This document shows positions 44,256 to 54,289 of a stretch of 64,000 nucleotides of DNA, piece after piece. The stretch covers positions 806,001 through 870,000 of the forward strand of contig NZ_CP039432.1 in the NCBI RefSeq assembly GCF_005484805.1. Direction: 5' to 3'. Origin of the DNA: Rhodococcus sp. SGAir0479 (GTDB taxonomy: Bacteria > Actinomycetota > Actinomycetes > Mycobacteriales > Mycobacteriaceae). Position 1 is the stretch's first letter. The number at the start of each line of letters is the position of its first letter. The notes beneath the pieces were generated by a model. That model was not told the DNA's origin, made no database searches, and worked only from the letters and a program-made list of their open reading frames with translations. A program made the translations under genes and the position numbers.

Positions 44256-44837
44256 TCAGTTCGACGGCTGGCCGACCGGAATCGTTTCGCCGAGGTTGCC
44301 AGCGTCGTGGCCGCCGCAGGCGCAGTCGTCGCCGCAGCCCCCGCATCCGCCGGCGTAGGAGTCGTCGTCGGCGTCGCAGTCGAGGACGCCACCGAACTTG
44401 GCGGCGAAGTCGTCGTCGAGGTCGTGGGTGAGTTCGTGGATCTCGTCGACCAGGTTGATCAGGTGCTGCGGTGCGAACGGGTCGGCGTCGACCAGCGTCG
44501 AGACCAGCAGATGCCCGTCCTCGATGGTGAAGCGCAGCCGCGGCCACTCGGCGGAAAGCGCCGGCAGATTCTGAGCGGCCGCGGCGCCGTCACCGAGCTC
44601 GGAGAGGATCGACGCCCACACGTGCAGCTGCGGACCGTCCTCGGCGACCGTGACGTAGAGCCCGAAACCGTGGACCGGGATCGCGATGTCGCCGTCCTCG
44701 TCGACCTCCGGCGCACTGCCGAGGAGTTCGGTGAGCGTGCGGAGGCTCAGGGCCTGCAGCTGCTCGCGGCTGTCGGTCGCGATCGCGAACGCGCCATCGA
44801 GCTGAAGCGGCTGGTCGGTGGTGTCGTGCTCGGTCAT
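44256..44837 (-). CDS. YbjN/T3SS chaperone-like protein with Cys/Gly-rich tail
   Basis: 193 residues. The middle (residues 50-150) has the YbjN-like pattern (DIAIPVHGFGLYVTVAEDGPQLHVWASIL, LLVSTLVDADPFAPQHLINLVDEIHELTHDLD). The last 40 residues are DCDADDDSYAGG, then GCGGCGDDCACGGHD: five cysteines and several acidic residues that could bind a metal ion. YbjN-like proteins are chaperone-like and associated with envelope stress. Convergent with the slipin gene. Confidence 0.75.
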   Translation of the reverse strand: MTEHDTTDQPLQLDGAFAIATDSREQLQALSLRTLTELLGSAPEVDEDGDIAIPVHGFGLYVTVAEDGPQLHVWASILSELGDGAAAAQNLPALSAEWPRLRFTIEDGHLLVSTLVDADPFAPQHLINLVDEIHELTHDLDDDFAAKFGGVLDCDADDDSYAGGCGGCGDDCACGGHDAGNLGETIPVGQPSN

Positions 44838-45050
44838 GATTCCCCTGTCCGGCGCCGGCCGGATCTACGGTTCGGGCGCTGCAAAGTTGGTGGATGGTGG
44901 GTGTAACGGTAGCGCGGTCCGGATCGGGGGTTTTCCGAGGTCGGCGGCTATCCCCCATATGACGCCCACTTTAAAGGGCATGTCTGTATCAATGGTTGTC
45001 GGCTCCCCGGGATAGCCTTCGACTCACTGGTTCCAATGGGGAGGACTTGA

Positions 45051-45971
45051 GTGGTGGCGGTAATGGGGCCGAGCGATGATGCTCGCCTGAGGCAAGAAGC
45101 GATGCAGTTCCTGACCCTCCGCACCAACGACGGACTCGACTCCATCACCCGCGATGAACTCCTCGATTTCACCTTCGACGGCGCGATGTTCCGCCTCGTC
45201 GACCCGACACGTGGTATCCGCAAGCCGCGGGAGCTGGGTGCCGCGCTGTCGATCATGACCACGTACCGGGCCGCAGGAGCGGCGCGACCGTACGAGGACG
45301 AGGTCGGAGGCGACGGATTCCTGCGATACAAGTGGTCCGGGACCGATCCCGAGCATATGGACAACCGCGGTCTGCGGGCCGCGATGAACCTGCAGGTTCC
45401 GCTGATTTGGTTCTTTGGGGTCGGTGTCGGGCGCTATCAGCCGATCTATCCGGTGTACCTCGTCGACGAGGAACCAGACAAGCATCAGTTCGTCGTCGCG
45501 ATCGACGCATCGCGCGATCTGCGTCGACCGGAGTCGCGGGTCGAGGAGACACTGCGCCGGTACGTGGTGGCTGAGACGAAACGGCGCCTGCACCAGCCGG
45601 TCTTCCGCGCGGCGGTGATGCGAGCCTACGAGACGCGCTGTGCCGTGTGCGCGCTGGCGCACGGTGAGCTGCTCGACGCCGCGCACATCGTCCCGGACGG
45701 CGACGAGCTGGGGATTGCATCTGTACGAAACGGTTTGGCACTCTGCAAGATTCACCATGCGGCGTACGACGTCCGGATCCTCGGCATCAGTCCGGACTTC
45801 GTCGTCGAGATCCGCGAGGACCTGCTCTACGAAATTGACGGGCCGATGCTCGAACACGGGCTCAAGGAACGTCACGGCCAGCCACTGATGGTACTGCCGA
45901 AGGCGCGAGCCGAGCGCCCCGATCGGCAACTGTTGGAGCTGAGCTACAAGAGGTTCCGCGCGGCGGTGTGA
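45051..45971 (+). CDS. HNH endonuclease with SRA-like N-terminal domain (putative modification-dependent restriction)
   Basis: A GTG with GGGGAGG upstream starts a 306-residue protein. The C-terminus has an HNH nuclease with CAVC (C197, C200), DAAHIVP (H212), NGLALCKIHHAAYD (N, C232, H235, H236). The N-terminal ~150 residues (GIRKPRELGAALSIMTTYR, GGDGFLRYKWSGTDPEHMDNRGLRAA, PLIWFFGV) follow the pattern of SRA/YDG-like domains that precede HNH domains in McrA-like enzymes that cut methylated or phosphorothioated DNA. It is 115 bp upstream of the six-gene module and in the same direction, so it may be co-expressed. The modification specificity cannot be inferred. Confidence 0.85.
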   Translation: MVAVMGPSDDARLRQEAMQFLTLRTNDGLDSITRDELLDFTFDGAMFRLVDPTRGIRKPRELGAALSIMTTYRAAGAARPYEDEVGGDGFLRYKWSGTDPEHMDNRGLRAAMNLQVPLIWFFGVGVGRYQPIYPVYLVDEEPDKHQFVVAIDASRDLRRPESRVEETLRRYVVAETKRRLHQPVFRAAVMRAYETRCAVCALAHGELLDAAHIVPDGDELGIASVRNGLALCKIHHAAYDVRILGISPDFVVEIREDLLYEIDGPMLEHGLKERHGQPLMVLPKARAERPDRQLLELSYKRFRAAV

Positions 45972-46034
45972 GGAGCCTCGGTGAAGACAGCCTCCAAGCG
46001 AATGAGTCGGATGCTTGGAGGGTGAGGGGTAGTC

Positions 46035-46056
46035 GAGTTTCCTTGGTATAGATAAT
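46035..46056 (+). promoter_or_regulatory. Possible promoter of the six-gene module
   Basis: GATAAT at 46051-46056, in the context TATAGATAATCG, is 31 bp before the first gene. GAGTTT at 46035-46040 is a weak -35 partner with short spacing. It would serve a primary-type sigma factor; the module's own sigma factor may use the same elements. Confidence 0.35.
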
Positions 46057-46086
46057 CGCAGGTAGCGGAATCACGGCGGAGGCACG

Positions 46087-48324
46087 GTGGCGCACGAACT
46101 CACGGACTTCCTGGACCCGACGGACACTGCGCTGGCCGAAGCGTGGCGTTCGGTCCTAGCCCGTACCGACCCCGGCGGTGCACGGCAGGTGAACTTCATT
46201 CCCTGTGAAGTGGTGCTCTGTCTGTGCGCCACAAGGGTCGTCGACCACAGCCGGTTCGGCAGCGGCTCGGCCGACCGGGCGCCGTTTCCGGTACCCCAGC
46301 TGGCGCGGCTGTTCAAGCGCCCGAACTCGAGCATCCTGGCCAAGATGGCGAACCTCGACGGCAGCCGCCCCAACGGTGGCAGACACGACCGCGCCGTGCA
46401 CGACTGCTTGGTCGGCGACCCCGACGCATTGGATGCGTTGTATCTGCGAATCCTTCGTGCTGCCCGGCTTCAGGGGATCGGCCCGGATCTCTTGCCGGAT
46501 TTTCTCGGGCTGGTGGCATCCGACGAGTCCGGCGACCCGGTGGAGTCCGGTGACGGTGACCAGGAGGATGCCGAGTCCACTCGGTTGATTCGATGGTTCC
46601 GTGGACTCGACGGTCAGGTGATCGTCGACCGCACCCATGTCTGGATTACCCGTGAGAATGTCGAAGCCTTCGCCTTCGCGACAGAGCCTCGCCGCGCCCC
46701 GTTGACCGCGGTACGCGCGTGCCGGCTGTTGCCGTCGCGGGCTGATGGGGCAGGCGGCATGGTGCACGTTCTCGTCGACGGTGCGGACGAGCTTCCTGCC
46801 GACTGCGTTAGCCATCCGGACGCCGTCGTCTTCGGCGTCGGACAGGAGCGAGACTTCGAGGATCTGGCAGCGATGCTGGCCTCGCCCGCGGACGCGACGG
46901 AGGAGTCGACGACGAGTGCGTTCCTCGCTGCTCTCGACCGGATGGAGAATATCGCCACGGCGCAGGAAATCCTCGACGCGGTGTTGGAGGAGCGCGGGCG
47001 AAATCAGGACGAAGACGCTGTGGCCAAGCTGGCCGACGAGTTGGACGAACTCGATGACGATCCGCGGGTCACCTGGGCGTGGGTGGGGGAAACCTGGGTC
47101 GCGGCAGGCGGACTCCACGCCGGGGGCACCACCGACTCCGTCGAGCTGCTGCGCGCGATGAGCCTGCTCGTCGACACCCTTCCGGGCGACACCGGTGTCG
47201 CCGCATTGTGCGCAGCAGCGGCCGACACGCCCCTGGCCGGCATCTCCACGTGGCGCCTGTCCGAGCTGTGGGAAGCCCTGTGCGCCGACCGCGGTGACAA
47301 CGAGTCAGCGAAACCCGAGCCAGCAAAGCGCGAGCAGGCGGAAGGCGAGCGCCGTGCCGCCCCGGCCGGCGCCATCCGCGAACCGCAGGTGCCGGCGCCC
47401 CCGCGTCGGGGAAGCACCGATTCGTCGTCGGCCAGTCCTCGTCCTGCGCGTACGATGCCGCAGGTTCCGGCGCGCCCGATGAATCGGCCTGCAACACAGG
47501 ATCGGATCGCACCCGCTTCGCGGGCCGTTCCCAGTCTTGTCCCGCCGGCCGCAAACCGGTCGGCGGCGGTGGGGAGCCGATGGCGGGTGTTCCTCGATTG
47601 TGCGGGCTTTCGAACCGTCGCCGTCTGTGATCCGCAGACAGGGGTGATCGAGATCAGTAAGGGTGAGTTGAAGGGCCGCCGCTTTCCCAACCCGACCCTC
47701 GCCGCCGCGGCGGTCGTCGAGCGACACGAACCCGGAGCACTCCCGCCGGACGACGGGTGGACCGCCTGGATCGTCGATGACGGCAGAGGCCGCACTCTCG
47801 GGACGGTGCGCAAGATGGACGGAACTGCAGCCGACACCCCGGGTGTGAGCGCGCCGCGGAGCGTCGCCGCGCCCGTCGACGCTGCATTGGTCGCGGCAGC
47901 GACTTCGCCGACGGCAGAGCGGGGAATTACATGGTTCATCGAGCAGGTTCGGAATCGGGGAGGCGAGGCCTCCCGCGTTACCGGGACACTGCGAACTGCC
48001 GTACGGGTGGTAATACCGGGCTGCGCACCCGTCGTGGTGCGTGTCAAGACGCGGACCGGCGGCACCTGGCAGGCGACCAAAAAGGACGAGAACCTGCGGA
48101 CCGACGACACCGGTGCGAAGTTCTGGGCGTTCGTCGACTTGTCGGTCGCTCCGACCGAAGTCTTCATCCTCCCCGCCGCGGAGGTCGCGGCCGGCATTCG
48201 ACGGGCAACCGACGCCTGGATCGCTCGAGACCCCAGTCGGCGGCGCACTGGGCACCATGCCATCGAGTTGGCCCGGATCGCACACGGGCGTGGCCGCTGG
48301 GATCTCCTAACATCCCCCGACTAG
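46087..48324 (+). CDS. Multidomain protein of the sigma/helicase module (nuclease-associated N-domain, PH-like domain shared with the sigma factor, RAMA-like domain)
   Basis: 745 residues. About 1-120: a domain containing LARLFKRPNSSILAKMANLDGS, otherwise seen at the N-terminus of actinobacterial HNH nucleases. About 169-265: a compact beta-rich domain (DGQVIVD, VWITREN, TEPRRAPL, VHVLVDGADEL, DAVVFGVGQ) like bacterial PH/DUF4429 domains. A homologous copy forms the start of the sigma factor in the last gene of the module. About 270-520: acidic and Pro-rich linker. About 525-585: RAMA/DUF4357-like (GVIEISKGELKGRRFPNPT, DDGWTAWI). C-terminus: VVVRVKTRTGGTWQATKKDE and KFWAFVDLSVAPTEVFILP, like substrate-binding domains of restriction proteins. 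No catalytic residues are evident, so it may be a sensor or adaptor. Confidence 0.85.
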   Translation: MAHELTDFLDPTDTALAEAWRSVLARTDPGGARQVNFIPCEVVLCLCATRVVDHSRFGSGSADRAPFPVPQLARLFKRPNSSILAKMANLDGSRPNGGRHDRAVHDCLVGDPDALDALYLRILRAARLQGIGPDLLPDFLGLVASDESGDPVESGDGDQEDAESTRLIRWFRGLDGQVIVDRTHVWITRENVEAFAFATEPRRAPLTAVRACRLLPSRADGAGGMVHVLVDGADELPADCVSHPDAVVFGVGQERDFEDLAAMLASPADATEESTTSAFLAALDRMENIATAQEILDAVLEERGRNQDEDAVAKLADELDELDDDPRVTWAWVGETWVAAGGLHAGGTTDSVELLRAMSLLVDTLPGDTGVAALCAAAADTPLAGISTWRLSELWEALCADRGDNESAKPEPAKREQAEGERRAAPAGAIREPQVPAPPRRGSTDSSSASPRPARTMPQVPARPMNRPATQDRIAPASRAVPSLVPPAANRSAAVGSRWRVFLDCAGFRTVAVCDPQTGVIEISKGELKGRRFPNPTLAAAAVVERHEPGALPPDDGWTAWIVDDGRGRTLGTVRKMDGTAADTPGVSAPRSVAAPVDAALVAAATSPTAERGITWFIEQVRNRGGEASRVTGTLRTAVRVVIPGCAPVVVRVKTRTGGTWQATKKDENLRTDDTGAKFWAFVDLSVAPTEVFILPAAEVAAGIRRATDAWIARDPSRRRTGHHAIELARIAHGRGRWDLLTSPD

Positions 48325-48418
48325 CGCCGGCAGGCGGGTCCGGCAATCCGGTGTCGTACCCGGTCCCTACCCTTAGTGCGACGTGGCGTAGCTGATCAGG
48401 ACACAGGAGGGGCGCACG

Positions 48419-51400
48419 GTGCACAGGGAGGACGACCCCCACCTCAAGGACCGAGTCCAGCGATTGATGGGATTCCTTCGGGAACTCGTCAAGTCGCGGA
48501 GCAAGCCCGTGCTCGACCACCGACGTCATGATGACGTGGTGTGGTTGAGCGGTGACGCCGTCGACATGGCCTTGGTGCGCGACGCTTCGGCTGGAGACGT
48601 CATGCTCCGCTCCCGTGTCGTGCTGGTCGACCCACCGGCGCTGCCGCCTCGACTGAACACTTTGGTACAAGGGGACACGACGGACTCCGCTGCGTCGCCG
48701 CGACTGGATCCGAAGGCGACCGATGTCGGAGGAGCGTTCGACTCCTGGCTGGCCGACTGGCAGGCGTGGGCCGCGGTGGACCGGGAGCGGCGTCCGGCGT
48801 GGAATCTGCACAACTCGCTGCAACGGGCGATGCAGGAGCTGGGTTCGAGGCCGGAATCGATCGAACTGGTGCTGGCGTCGGGGCTGCTCACCTTGCCGGC
48901 GAGCGCGGCCGGGGAAAGTCTGCGGACCCACATCCTGACCCAGCCGGTGACCGTCGAACGCGATGAGTCCACCGGCGATCTCCTGGTGCGACTGGCCGCC
49001 GAGACGTCTCCGCGACTCGAGGACACTCAGCTGCTCACCGGTATGTCGATTTTCGATCCCACCGGTTCACGCGCACTGCAGGAGAACTTGGAGGGGCTGA
49101 CGTCCCCGATCGATCCGGGGATCCCGGTATTCCTCAAAGCCTGGGCGGAGCGGTCCCTCACCGTGCCGGTGAACACTGGCGACGAGACGGATACTGCCGC
49201 ATTCGATCGGACCCTCGTGCATGCCCCGGCATTGGTGCTACGCAAGCGCGGAGCCTTCGCGCTGGTCGAATACTACGACCGAATGATCGCAGAGGCCGAG
49301 CGGGACGACGTCCCGGTGCCGTTGGGGCTTGCACAACTGGTGGAAGCGATCGAGCCGGACGACCGGGTCGCCTGGTTGGACCGCACCGGGGCGTCGCCGT
49401 CCGCGACGTTGGCCGACGACCCGCTCTTCCCGCTGCCCGCGAATCCCGAGCAGCGGGAGATCATCGAGCGGCTCGCCCGCGACAGCGGCGTCGTCGTCGA
49501 GGGTCCTCCCGGTACCGGTAAGACCCACACGATCGCGAATCTCGTGTCCGCGCTGCTCGCGCAGGGGCAGCGTGTCCTCGTCACCAGTGAGAAGGCACAG
49601 GCGTTGCGGGTGCTGCGCGACAAACTGCCGCCGGAGATGCAGGAACTGTGCGTTGCCATCACCGACGTCGGTCGCGGAGGATCCGCGGAACTGAACCGCA
49701 GCGTCGCCGAGATCGCCACCCGCAAATCGTCATACAACCCCGGCTCCACCGCCGCCCGCATCAACGATCTGGCGACGAGGCGCGATCAGGCATTGAGCCG
49801 ACGCAGCAGCATCACCGAGCGCATCCGGTCGGTCCGGGAAGCCGAGATGTTCGTCCATGCGGAAGTCGCGCCCGGATACGCGGGGACCACGGCCGCGATC
49901 GTCCGTGACGTCACCCGGCGAGCTGAGCGATTCTCGTGGTTGCCAGGGCCACTGAACGCGGCCGAGCCGTCGGTGAACGGATCGCAGCTGCAGGCGATTC
50001 TGGAGCTGACCTCGCGGTCGACGCCGGAACGGGTGCAGCGCCTGCAGCAGGCTCTGCCACGGATCGACGGCGTGCTGCCTGATCCCGCCGAGCTGCAGCA
50101 GTTGTGCGTTCGCGCCGGCGCGGCGCCGCGAGAGGTTCGGCCGGAAGCATCCTGGTTGATGGCGTTGCTCTCCGACGCGCCACCGCACGTGCTGGCGGAC
50201 ATCCGGATGCGGTGTGAGCGCTTGCAGGCGGTAGTCCACGACGTGCGCCGTCAGGGGCAAGCGATCGAGGCCGCCGCGGATTCGGTGCTGTCCGGGACGG
50301 CAGGCCATCTGTGGGCGAAGACCGCGGAGATCCCGAGCCTTCTGCAGGTTGCAGCTCAGGCAGACACGTTCGTCGGACAGCGGGCCGTCGAGACGACGGT
50401 GGTCGGTCGTCACGCGCTCGAGGCGTATTCGGCGATGGCGACGGCGATGCGTGGTGGGGCCGAATGGCGTGGCCGATTCCGCAAGAGTGACCAGCAGAAG
50501 GCTGTCGAGGCGCTCGGGCCGGTCGCGACCGTCGACGGCAGGCCGGCGGCGACAGCGGACGCGTTCCAGGTCGTCGCCGAGCACCTGCGCGCTCTCGACT
50601 GTGTGCAGCGCGCGGCCGCGATCCTCGCCGATCTCGGTGTCCCGTTGGAGCTGAACGGATCTCGCAGCGCGTGCGTCAATGCACTGTCCGTCGTGGAGTA
50701 CTCGATTCGGATCGTGAATTCGCTGGTCGAGCACGCGAACTCGATCACCGAGTCACTCCGCTCGGTGCATCCGTCGGTGTCGTCGATTCGGAGTGTGACC
50801 GAGGCGGCCGCAGTCGCGGATGCGGCAGTGGCAATCGCCGCGACCGCAGACACGGCGGCCGCCCGCGACTCGTTGTGGCAGTTGGCCAACTCTGTAGCGG
50901 AGTGCTTCGCGACGGCGCCGTCCCCGGAGTCCACGGCAGTGGTCGAGGCGATCGGAGTCGGTGACTACGACGCGATCGTCGCCGCGCTGTCGGATCTGGA
51001 CGCGGCGCGGGGCGAGCGGGAGGACGAGGAACTGCTCGCGTCGTTGCGCCGGTACCTCCAAGACGGGGCTCCCGCGCTCGCGGCCCTCGTGGCCGAGACC
51101 TCCACGGATTCGCAGTGGGCGACCCGGGTCGCCGAACTCGATGACGCCTGGGCGTGGCGGCGTGCGCAGCAGTGGGTGCTTGCGCAGACCGAGGAGGGGC
51201 TCGACAGCCGGCTCGAATCCGAGCTCGACGCCGTCGAGGCGGACATCGCTCGGCTGACCGCACAGCTCGCGGCCGAACGAGCGTGGCGTGGCTGCCTCGA
51301 ACGAATGACGGCCGAGCAGGTACAGGCGCTGCAGGCGTATCGGGGTCAGGTCGCGAACATCGGCAAAGGCACCGGAAAGTACGCCGAGCAGTACCGGGCC

Positions 51401-54289
51401 GCGGCACGGTCGGCGATGCAGGTGGCGCAGGGTGCAGTCCCGGCATGGGTGATGCCGTTGCAGCAGGTGCTCGCGTCCATCCCCGCGGAGCCGGGCGCCT
51501 TCGACGTGGTGATCGTCGACGAGGCCAGCCAGGCCGACATCGCGAGCCTGTTCCTGCTGTGGCTGGCGCCGCGCGTGATCGTGGTCGGCGACGACAAGCA
51601 GTGTGCGCCGAGCGAGGTCGCGTCCGGAGCCTTGGATGCGGTGTTCCAGCGCCTCGATAACTACCTGCCGGACATGCCGGACTACCTGCGGGCGAGTCTC
51701 ACGCCGAGAGACAGCCTGTTCTCGATGCTGCGGACCCGGTTCGGTCAGGTGGTGCGACTACGGGAGCACTTCCGCTGCATGCCCGAGATCATCAACTGGT
51801 CGAGCAACCAGTTCTACCGGGACGCGCCCCTGGTTCCGTTGCGGCAGTTCGGGTCCGACCGACTCGAGCCGCTGCGCACGTCGTACGTGGAGGGCGGCGT
51901 CGTCACGGGGCGCGACGCGAAGCTGAGCAACCGGCCCGAGGCGGTCGCGATCGCCGACGCGATCGCGGCGTGCCTCGACGATCCCGCCTACGATGGCAAG
52001 ACGTTCGGTGTGGTCGTGCTACAGGGCCAGGCACAGGTCGACCTGATCCGCAACGAATTGCTCGAGCGGATCGACGGCCGGCAGTGGGATGAGCGGCAGT
52101 TGCGGGTCGGCACGCCGCCGGACTTCCAGGGTGACGAGCGACATGTGGTGTTCCTGTCGATGGTGATCGCGCCCGGGCAGCGGGTGATGGCCCGCACCGA
52201 CAACAAGGCGCAGCGCGCTTTCAACGTCGCAGCCTCGCGAGCACAGGACCAGCTGTGGCTCTTCCATTCCGTTACGTCGGATGCTTTGCGCAGTACCGAC
52301 CTTCGACACTCGCTGTTGACGTACATGCAGTCCACGTCGCCGGCGCCGGCGGATCCGATGCCAGCCGGAGTCACCCGCGACGACCGGCATGCCGATTTCG
52401 ACAGCCTCTTCGAGCAGCGGGTGTTCCTCGACATCACCGCCCGCGGCTACCACGTCAATTCTCAGGTCGAGGTGAACAGTCGGCGGATCGACCTCGTCGT
52501 GACCGGTGCGGCTGGCCGCCTCGCGGTCGAGTGCGACGGCGACGCCTTCCACACCACCCCCGAGCAGCGGGCTCGGGACCTCGAACGGGAACGCGAGCTC
52601 AAACGGTGCGGGTGGGAGTTCTGGAGGATTCGCGAATCCGCGTACTACCTGGACCCTGTCGGTGCGATGAACGGACTCTGGCGCGAGCTTGACCGCCGGG
52701 GCATCACGCCATTCGTCCTCGAGGAGGGCAAGGCTGGTTCCGGAGAGGCGTGGACGCCGGTAGAGCTCCTCGACGATGAGTCGGTGACCGACGAAGCCGC
52801 GGGCATCGGCGGGGAGTGGTCCATCCCGGAGGGAGCCGAAACGGTTGCGGACGATATGCGATCGGCTATCAACGAGCGGGTGGATGAGGAGTCGGAGGCG
52901 GCTCGCGATGTGAGCGTTTCCCGGCAGGAGTCGACCGCCCCCGCCGCCACGCTTTCCGTGTCTGCTTGGGAAGTGGTTGAGCCCGAGCGGATTCCGCTGC
53001 CAGAGCCAGTTCTGGATGTCGAGACTTCGCCGATGCCGCTGCGACAGGGGGTCTCGACGATTCCCGAGCGCACCGCAGTCGTTCCAGGTGAATCGCCGAC
53101 TCTCCCCGAACTCGAGCCTGAGCCGGAGGTCCGAGCGAACCGACATGAAGCCAGTACTGATCCTGACGCGGCGCTCGAGATTGCCTCGGGTCTGGAGCCT
53201 GGAGCTGTGTCTGAGCTGGCGCCAGGTCAGACTGGTCTGGGATCCGCATGGGAAGTCATGCCTCGCAGTGCAATCCCCCGCGAAGAGGATCCACTGACGG
53301 CGCGCGTACTGAACGCTGCCTCCGAGGGTGCCGTGACGACGTCCGGGTTGGCGGCGGCGTGGGGTCTCGATCGCCGCATGGTCCGGACCGCGATCAAGGA
53401 GTTGCTCGAGGCCGGTTCCATGGTGCAGGTCGGTAGTCGGCGAGGCACCAGGTACGAACTGGCGAGCCGACAGCCTGCGCTGAGCGTCAGTCGCACGGCG
53501 ACCGACCCGGCACTGGCAGGAGGTGGCGTCGGCGATTCGCCGGCGACCGGACCGGAACCAGCCCCGGAACCCGCCCCCGATCCCCGTCCAGTCATCGCAC
53601 CGCGATTGCTGCAGCCGATGGTCATGGCGGCGATCAAGCGGGGGCCGCTGACGGTTGCGGAGCTCGAACGTCGACTGCCTGTCGAGACCGATTATGTCCG
53701 TGAGACCGTGGAAATCCTCGTCGAGACGGGTTGCCTGGTCCGGATCGCTGATCACCTCCACCTGCGGGAGGACGTATCGGGCGAGACGGTTACCGAAACC
53801 GGGCCGGACGTGGCGGCCGCCTCGCCGGCGCGTCGGCCGGGAGATGATCGAAGCACGGTCGAGCAGAAGGTGCTGGGCCTGCTGCAGCGGGGACCTGCGA
53901 CGTTCGCCGTGTTGGTGCGCACCCTCGGTGACGACACCTTCGAACTCGGACCCCGGCTGGACAAACTGGTCGATGACGGGTTGATCATTCGCGTGGATGG
54001 TGTCTACTCGCTCCCCCGAGGAGAGAGTGTCGGAGACAGGCCGCCGGCCAATGCCGCCGGTTTGAAAAACAAGCCCCAGGGTGACCCGGATCTTCCCGCA
54101 GCAGCGCGAGCGACCGCGAAGAAGCTGCTGTTCGCCGCCGCATGGGGCGCCCCGGTCACCCTCGCGCGGGCCGCGCAGATCACGCGCCTGCCCGAAATGG
54201 AGTTGCTGTCGATCCTGGACGAGCTCGAGCAAGAGCAGGTGTTGCGTAGGGAGCTCGGCCTCGGCGGAGCGACGTGGGCGCGCCGGTGA
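48419..54289 (+). CDS. Giant SF1 helicase with Vsr/MTES_1575-like nuclease and four C-terminal winged helices
   Basis: 1956 residues from a GTG after AGGAGGGG. Residues ~345-1330 form a split SF1 helicase (AAA_11/AAA_12 type): Walker A GPPGTGKTH (K368), VIVDEASQAD (D1034), VVGDDKQCAPSE, LREHFRCMPEI, DFQGDERHVVFLS and AFNVAASRAQDQLWLF. Between Walker A and B is a ~650-residue helical insertion. Residues ~1340-1430 are a restriction-fold nuclease (RRIDLVV with D1358, VECDGDAFH with E1371 and D1373, GWEFWRIRE). A low-complexity acidic linker follows (1440-1610), then four winged-helix repeats near 1626, 1730, 1812 and 1895. It is related to DUF3320/DUF4011-type defence helicases, but the fourfold winged-helix tail is unusual. 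The stop overlaps the next gene. Confidence 0.9.
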   Translation: MHREDDPHLKDRVQRLMGFLRELVKSRSKPVLDHRRHDDVVWLSGDAVDMALVRDASAGDVMLRSRVVLVDPPALPPRLNTLVQGDTTDSAASPRLDPKATDVGGAFDSWLADWQAWAAVDRERRPAWNLHNSLQRAMQELGSRPESIELVLASGLLTLPASAAGESLRTHILTQPVTVERDESTGDLLVRLAAETSPRLEDTQLLTGMSIFDPTGSRALQENLEGLTSPIDPGIPVFLKAWAERSLTVPVNTGDETDTAAFDRTLVHAPALVLRKRGAFALVEYYDRMIAEAERDDVPVPLGLAQLVEAIEPDDRVAWLDRTGASPSATLADDPLFPLPANPEQREIIERLARDSGVVVEGPPGTGKTHTIANLVSALLAQGQRVLVTSEKAQALRVLRDKLPPEMQELCVAITDVGRGGSAELNRSVAEIATRKSSYNPGSTAARINDLATRRDQALSRRSSITERIRSVREAEMFVHAEVAPGYAGTTAAIVRDVTRRAERFSWLPGPLNAAEPSVNGSQLQAILELTSRSTPERVQRLQQALPRIDGVLPDPAELQQLCVRAGAAPREVRPEASWLMALLSDAPPHVLADIRMRCERLQAVVHDVRRQGQAIEAAADSVLSGTAGHLWAKTAEIPSLLQVAAQADTFVGQRAVETTVVGRHALEAYSAMATAMRGGAEWRGRFRKSDQQKAVEALGPVATVDGRPAATADAFQVVAEHLRALDCVQRAAAILADLGVPLELNGSRSACVNALSVVEYSIRIVNSLVEHANSITESLRSVHPSVSSIRSVTEAAAVADAAVAIAATADTAAARDSLWQLANSVAECFATAPSPESTAVVEAIGVGDYDAIVAALSDLDAARGEREDEELLASLRRYLQDGAPALAALVAETSTDSQWATRVAELDDAWAWRRAQQWVLAQTEEGLDSRLESELDAVEADIARLTAQLAAERAWRGCLERMTAEQVQALQAYRGQVANIGKGTGKYAEQYRAAARSAMQVAQGAVPAWVMPLQQVLASIPAEPGAFDVVIVDEASQADIASLFLLWLAPRVIVVGDDKQCAPSEVASGALDAVFQRLDNYLPDMPDYLRASLTPRDSLFSMLRTRFGQVVRLREHFRCMPEIINWSSNQFYRDAPLVPLRQFGSDRLEPLRTSYVEGGVVTGRDAKLSNRPEAVAIADAIAACLDDPAYDGKTFGVVVLQGQAQVDLIRNELLERIDGRQWDERQLRVGTPPDFQGDERHVVFLSMVIAPGQRVMARTDNKAQRAFNVAASRAQDQLWLFHSVTSDALRSTDLRHSLLTYMQSTSPAPADPMPAGVTRDDRHADFDSLFEQRVFLDITARGYHVNSQVEVNSRRIDLVVTGAAGRLAVECDGDAFHTTPEQRARDLERERELKRCGWEFWRIRESAYYLDPVGAMNGLWRELDRRGITPFVLEEGKAGSGEAWTPVELLDDESVTDEAAGIGGEWSIPEGAETVADDMRSAINERVDEESEAARDVSVSRQESTAPAATLSVSAWEVVEPERIPLPEPVLDVETSPMPLRQGVSTIPERTAVVPGESPTLPELEPEPEVRANRHEASTDPDAALEIASGLEPGAVSELAPGQTGLGSAWEVMPRSAIPREEDPLTARVLNAASEGAVTTSGLAAAWGLDRRMVRTAIKELLEAGSMVQVGSRRGTRYELASRQPALSVSRTATDPALAGGGVGDSPATGPEPAPEPAPDPRPVIAPRLLQPMVMAAIKRGPLTVAELERRLPVETDYVRETVEILVETGCLVRIADHLHLREDVSGETVTETGPDVAAASPARRPGDDRSTVEQKVLGLLQRGPATFAVLVRTLGDDTFELGPRLDKLVDDGLIIRVDGVYSLPRGESVGDRPPANAAGLKNKPQGDPDLPAAARATAKKLLFAAAWGAPVTLARAAQITRLPEMELLSILDELEQEQVLRRELGLGGATWARR

